DNA of 64,000 nt. Origin: Methylomonas sp. UP202 (GTDB taxonomy: Bacteria > Pseudomonadota > Gammaproteobacteria > Methylococcales > Methylomonadaceae). The number at the start of each line of letters is the position of its first letter. Positions within the stretch are counted from its first letter, which is position 1. The notes below the pieces were generated by a model. The model ran no database searches. It was not told the DNA's origin and saw only the letters and a list, made by a program, of their open reading frames with translations. The stretch spans positions 1,240,001 to 1,304,000 of the forward strand of contig NZ_CP123897.1 in the NCBI RefSeq assembly GCF_029910655.1, read 5' to 3'. A program made the translations under genes and the position numbers. Positions 63,201-64,000 of this stretch are shown here, one piece after another.

Positions 63201-64000
63201 GGCGAGTTACGCATAGACGAGGTGGTCGGCAAGGACCCGACCAATTATCCACTGACGTTGACGGTTTTCCCCGGCGATAACTTGCGCTTAGAGCTCCACT
63301 ATGACGACGGCCGCTTCTCGGCCGACGAGGTGACTCGGATGTTGGCGCATTTGCAACAACTGCTAGAGGCTTTTGTCGAGCAGCCGGACGCCAAGCTGGC
63401 GAATTTGCCGACGCTAACGCCGGCTGAGCGCCAACAAATCCTAAATGCTTGGAACGCGACCGAAGTTGAATATCCGCAAGGCCGTTGCATTCACCAGTTG
63501 TTCGAGGCTCAAGTCGAGAAAACGCCGAACGCCGTTGCATTGAGCTTCGAAGACAACAGTCTGACTTACGCCGAACTGAATGCTAAAGCCAATCAACTAG
63601 CGCATTATTTGATCGAGCACGGCGTCGGCCCGGACGTGCTGGTGGGTATCTGCATCGAGCGCTCGTTGGAGATGGTGATCGGCCTGCTGGGCATCTTGAA
63701 GGCAGGCGGCGCTTACGTGCCGCTCGATCCTCACTATCCCGAGGAACGTTTGGCGTTTATGTTGGGCGACATCGCGCCGATTGCGGTTTTGACTCAGGCC
63801 GAATTCGCCGGCCTCGGCTTCGGTACGGCTCAGACTTTGAGTTTGGATAGCGATTGGGCGACGATAGAAACTTATTCGGTAGCCAATCCGCGGTCCGACA
63901 TCAGGCTGGAAAATCTGGCCTATTGCATTTATACCTCGGGTTCCACTGGCCAACCCAAAGGTGCCGGCGTGCCGCATCGAGGCATCTTGAATAGGCTGCA
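57282..64000 (+). CDS. NRPS 3: docking, C-A-PCP-E, C-A..., runs off the right edge
   Basis: Open frame from ATG 57282 to the window end, over 2239 residues. A TubC-like docking domain covers 1-60 (LLKSRNIALLEEEGELVIRAP). C domain follows, with LNHHLIDDN near 219. A (about 530-1030) has YIIYTSGSTGQPKG near 685; its code reads D-S-A-L-I-A-E-V-W-K, identical to NRPS 1. PCP Ser near 1080 lies in LGGDSILSIQM, the form usual before epimerisation domains. E domain has IHHLVVDGVSWRILLEDL near 1260 and FNYLGQLDRG. A second C opens DIYPLAPLQQGLMFH with HHILIDGWS near 1745, as expected for a DCL domain after E. A second A starts near 2066 and is cut. The residue of the first module is thus set to D before transfer. 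Confidence 0.95.
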   Translation, partial: MSLNAVFSLLKSRNIALLEEEGELVIRAPQGAMDEDLLARLKLHKQGLLTALRNGRDVSITPQMLTLVELSQEEIDAIVANVDGGAANIQDIYPLAPLQEGILFHHLLESQGDPYVTRTQIVFENRRYLDHFLAALQTVIERHDILRSAMHWQGLRQPVQVVQRRAKLPVHDLYGGDAEARLSAATDPRQCRMNLQQAPLLQVYIAAEQDGLGWRLVLLNHHLIDDNYTLQLVLSEIRLLLAGRGDELRAPLPYRNFIARMRRTSQAEHEAYFREQLSDVYETTAPFGLLNVQGDGGKVEEATLRLDTELSRRIRDTARSCSVSPAGLLHAVWAVVMGRCSGRDDVVFGTVLSGRLHGGVGAERAVGMFINTLPIRVPLGRHACREVVALTHRRLNSLLAHEQASLATAQRCSAVPSGMPLFTTLINYRHAAIVEADDKALTVWEGARVLFSEERSNYPLTLTVDDFGDEFALSVQAAPEIDPLRIVDYMRTVVEGLVEALRHNPDKAVAEIAMLSAAEKRELLFDWNATAVDYPEASCLQALFEAQVEKTPDAVALSFEDNSLTYAELNAKANQLAHYLIEHGVGPDVLVGICIERSLEMVIGLLGVLKAGGAYVPLDPHYPEERLRYMLDDAGVSLLLTRSGLVELTDFDRQRSFYLDADWLQAAFYPAHNPAVRNRSQDLAYIIYTSGSTGQPKGVAVAHGNALHSTQARFGYYADPVEAYLLLSSFAFDSSVAGIFWTLGQGGCLCLPSEEAGKDPAALAALIERQRVSHLLALPSLYGLLLEQAPERMSSLKAAIVAGEACATEVVKRHFAILPVVKLYNEYGPTEGTVWSSVYQAGLDDLDRTLAIGRPVANVRLYILDKSLNPLPVGVAGELYIGGAGIVRGYLNRPELTAERFIPDPFLAGSGRLYRTGDLARYRADGAIEFLGRIDHQVKIRGFRIELGEIEAELLKQPAVKEAVVMAREDQPGDKRLVAYVVEAQAGGLQAGDLKDELRQTLPDYMLPGAFVILEQMPLSANGKLDRKRLPAPDWNGQAAGRYEAPQNAVEAALAQIWQGLLSVEGVGRHDNFFALGGDSILSIQMVSRARQSGIVVTPKQLFERPTIAELAMVAETASTAVAEQGIVTGDVSLTPIQYWFFEQGFADPHHWNQALMLSVKPGLTPALFEAALRKLLVQHDALRMRFTEETGRWRQSNLGEETHPFFECVDLSAVPGEQRSDLLQAKAGACQASLNLSQGPLLRVVWFELGNGERRVLIVIHHLVVDGVSWRILLEDLESVCRQGMAGQSLSLPAKTTSFQHWAARQLQLTRDGSLDLHADYWLDPRRRQVEALSADEADGANLAGLEYEVVIALSEEQTRYLLQEVAAAYRTQIDDLLWTALILSLHDWQDERVSSLGRDATRYWLIDREGHGREHLADDLDVSRTVGWFTSVYPLLLTVDAEAGLAQTLKSVKEQLRAVPANGISYGLLRYLSADAETRQRLADLPQAEIIFNYLGQLDRGLAADGLFAPASEAVGPSHAAAGERCYELDVVAGIQGERLQLSWRYSRERYHRDSLEKLAERYLQHLQTLIVHCRLAENGGYTPSDFPLAALNQTQLDALHLPVRQIDDLYPLAPLQQGLMFHSLYEPDTQAYRIQLACRLQGPLDMAAFREAWQQLLVRHAVLRSRFLLQGGEQALQIVERQTSLAIAEHDWRQDTASERQARWLALQAADHAQGFDFNQAPLMRLNVVECQADEHYLLWSYHHILIDGWSMPLLIKEVFTTYHALRQGERPKLAPVQAYRDYIAWLQAQDKQAAEAYWRQQLAGFEAATVLGADRGVGSKTWVGEIRSGSLSLTAAASQALQRYVRHRQITLNTLAQAAWGLLLSHYSGNGDVVFGITVSGRPAELAGIENQVGLFINTLPMRVSIDPQQTVGDCLQALFAQNQAMRRYEYSPLAQVQTWSEIGRGQALFESLLVFENYPIDQALATIGGELRIDEVVGKDPTNYPLTLTVFPGDNLRLELHYDDGRFSADEVTRMLAHLQQLLEAFVEQPDAKLANLPTLTPAERQQILNAWNATEVEYPQGRCIHQLFEAQVEKTPNAVALSFEDNSLTYAELNAKANQLAHYLIEHGVGPDVLVGICIERSLEMVIGLLGILKAGGAYVPLDPHYPEERLAFMLGDIAPIAVLTQAEFAGLGFGTAQTLSLDSDWATIETYSVANPRSDIRLENLAYCIYTSGSTGQPKGAGVPHRGILNRL
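58911..59160 (+). repeat. Near-identical A-domain segment, copy 1 (module 3)
   Basis: This 250-base stretch, coding the N-terminal part of the first A domain of NRPS 3, matches 63501-63750 with about 18 differences by hand count. The run 59013-59102 is identical over 90 bases. The rest of the two A domains is less alike. Confidence 0.9.
63501..63750 (+). repeat. Near-identical A-domain segment, copy 2 (module 4)
   Basis: Partner of 58911-59160 at a constant offset of 4590 bases; the identical run is 63603-63692. The localised identity suggests gene conversion or intragenic recombination between A domains, a known path for NRPS diversification. Confidence 0.9.

Noticed and set aside
1..64000. 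tRNA, rRNA or riboswitch genes
   Set aside because: No cloverleaf, rRNA segment or known riboswitch core was recognised by eye in the gaps; a covariance search (tRNAscan-SE, Infernal with Rfam) would be decisive.

Overview
The window looks like a chromosomal segment of a gammaproteobacterium. High GC with strong NNC/NNG codon use, a methanotroph-like phosphoenolpyruvate carboxylase, a fructose-6-phosphate aldolase next to a NCS2-like permease, and a RAYT/palindrome element suggest a Methylomonas/Methylobacter-like methanotroph. That assignment is an inference: no methane monooxygenase, methanol dehydrogenase or rRNA gene is present.

Region 1 (1-13 kb) is mostly minus-strand. Read in transcription order it holds an AraC regulator, a long Lon-like protease, a FecI-type sigma factor, its FecR partner, a VapBC-type toxin-antitoxin pair, an IS1182-like element inserted exactly at the toxin stop codon, a TonB-dependent siderophore receptor with an STN signalling domain, and a PepSY membrane protein cut by the left edge. 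FecI/FecR/receptor form a surface-signalling iron-uptake unit split by the toxin-antitoxin pair and the IS. A four-helix membrane protein and a GT-B glycosyltransferase follow.

Region 2 (13-32 kb) holds a Calx-beta/beta-barrel surface protein; a sensory operon (methyl-accepting chemotaxis protein, large hybrid histidine kinase, HD-GYP response regulator); a NhaR-like LysR regulator divergent from PEP carboxylase; and a three-gene type I secretion set (ABC transporter with eroded ATPase motifs, HlyD adaptor, outer-membrane lipoprotein).

Region 3 (32-46.9 kb) holds an Fsa aldolase and a permease, then becomes accessory DNA. It contains five copies of a 26-bp palindrome around a RAYT transposase, including a ~252-bp tandem repeat; a Crp/Fnr regulator; two low-GC genes separated by an attC-like site, one of them a possible membrane-anchored HEPN protein; a structured repeat field; a complete IS66 element with a perfect 8-bp target duplication; a MocR regulator divergent from a class IV aminotransferase with visible operator repeats; and several gene remnants (AraC, DinB, GT51 transglycosylase, NAD-kinase-like, IS256-like).

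Region 4 (46.9-64 kb, running off the right edge) is the most interesting part: a lipopeptide-type NRPS locus. The assembly line reads FAAL-ACP-C-A-PCP (gene 1), C-A(Ser)-PCP (gene 2), docking-C-A-PCP-E-C-A... (gene 3, open at the edge). A CmlA-type metallo-beta-lactamase-fold diiron hydroxylase gene lies between genes 1 and 2. The first and third adenylation domains have the same ten-residue code. The predicted product starts as fatty acyl-X-Ser-(D)-X-..., with a probable beta-hydroxylated residue.
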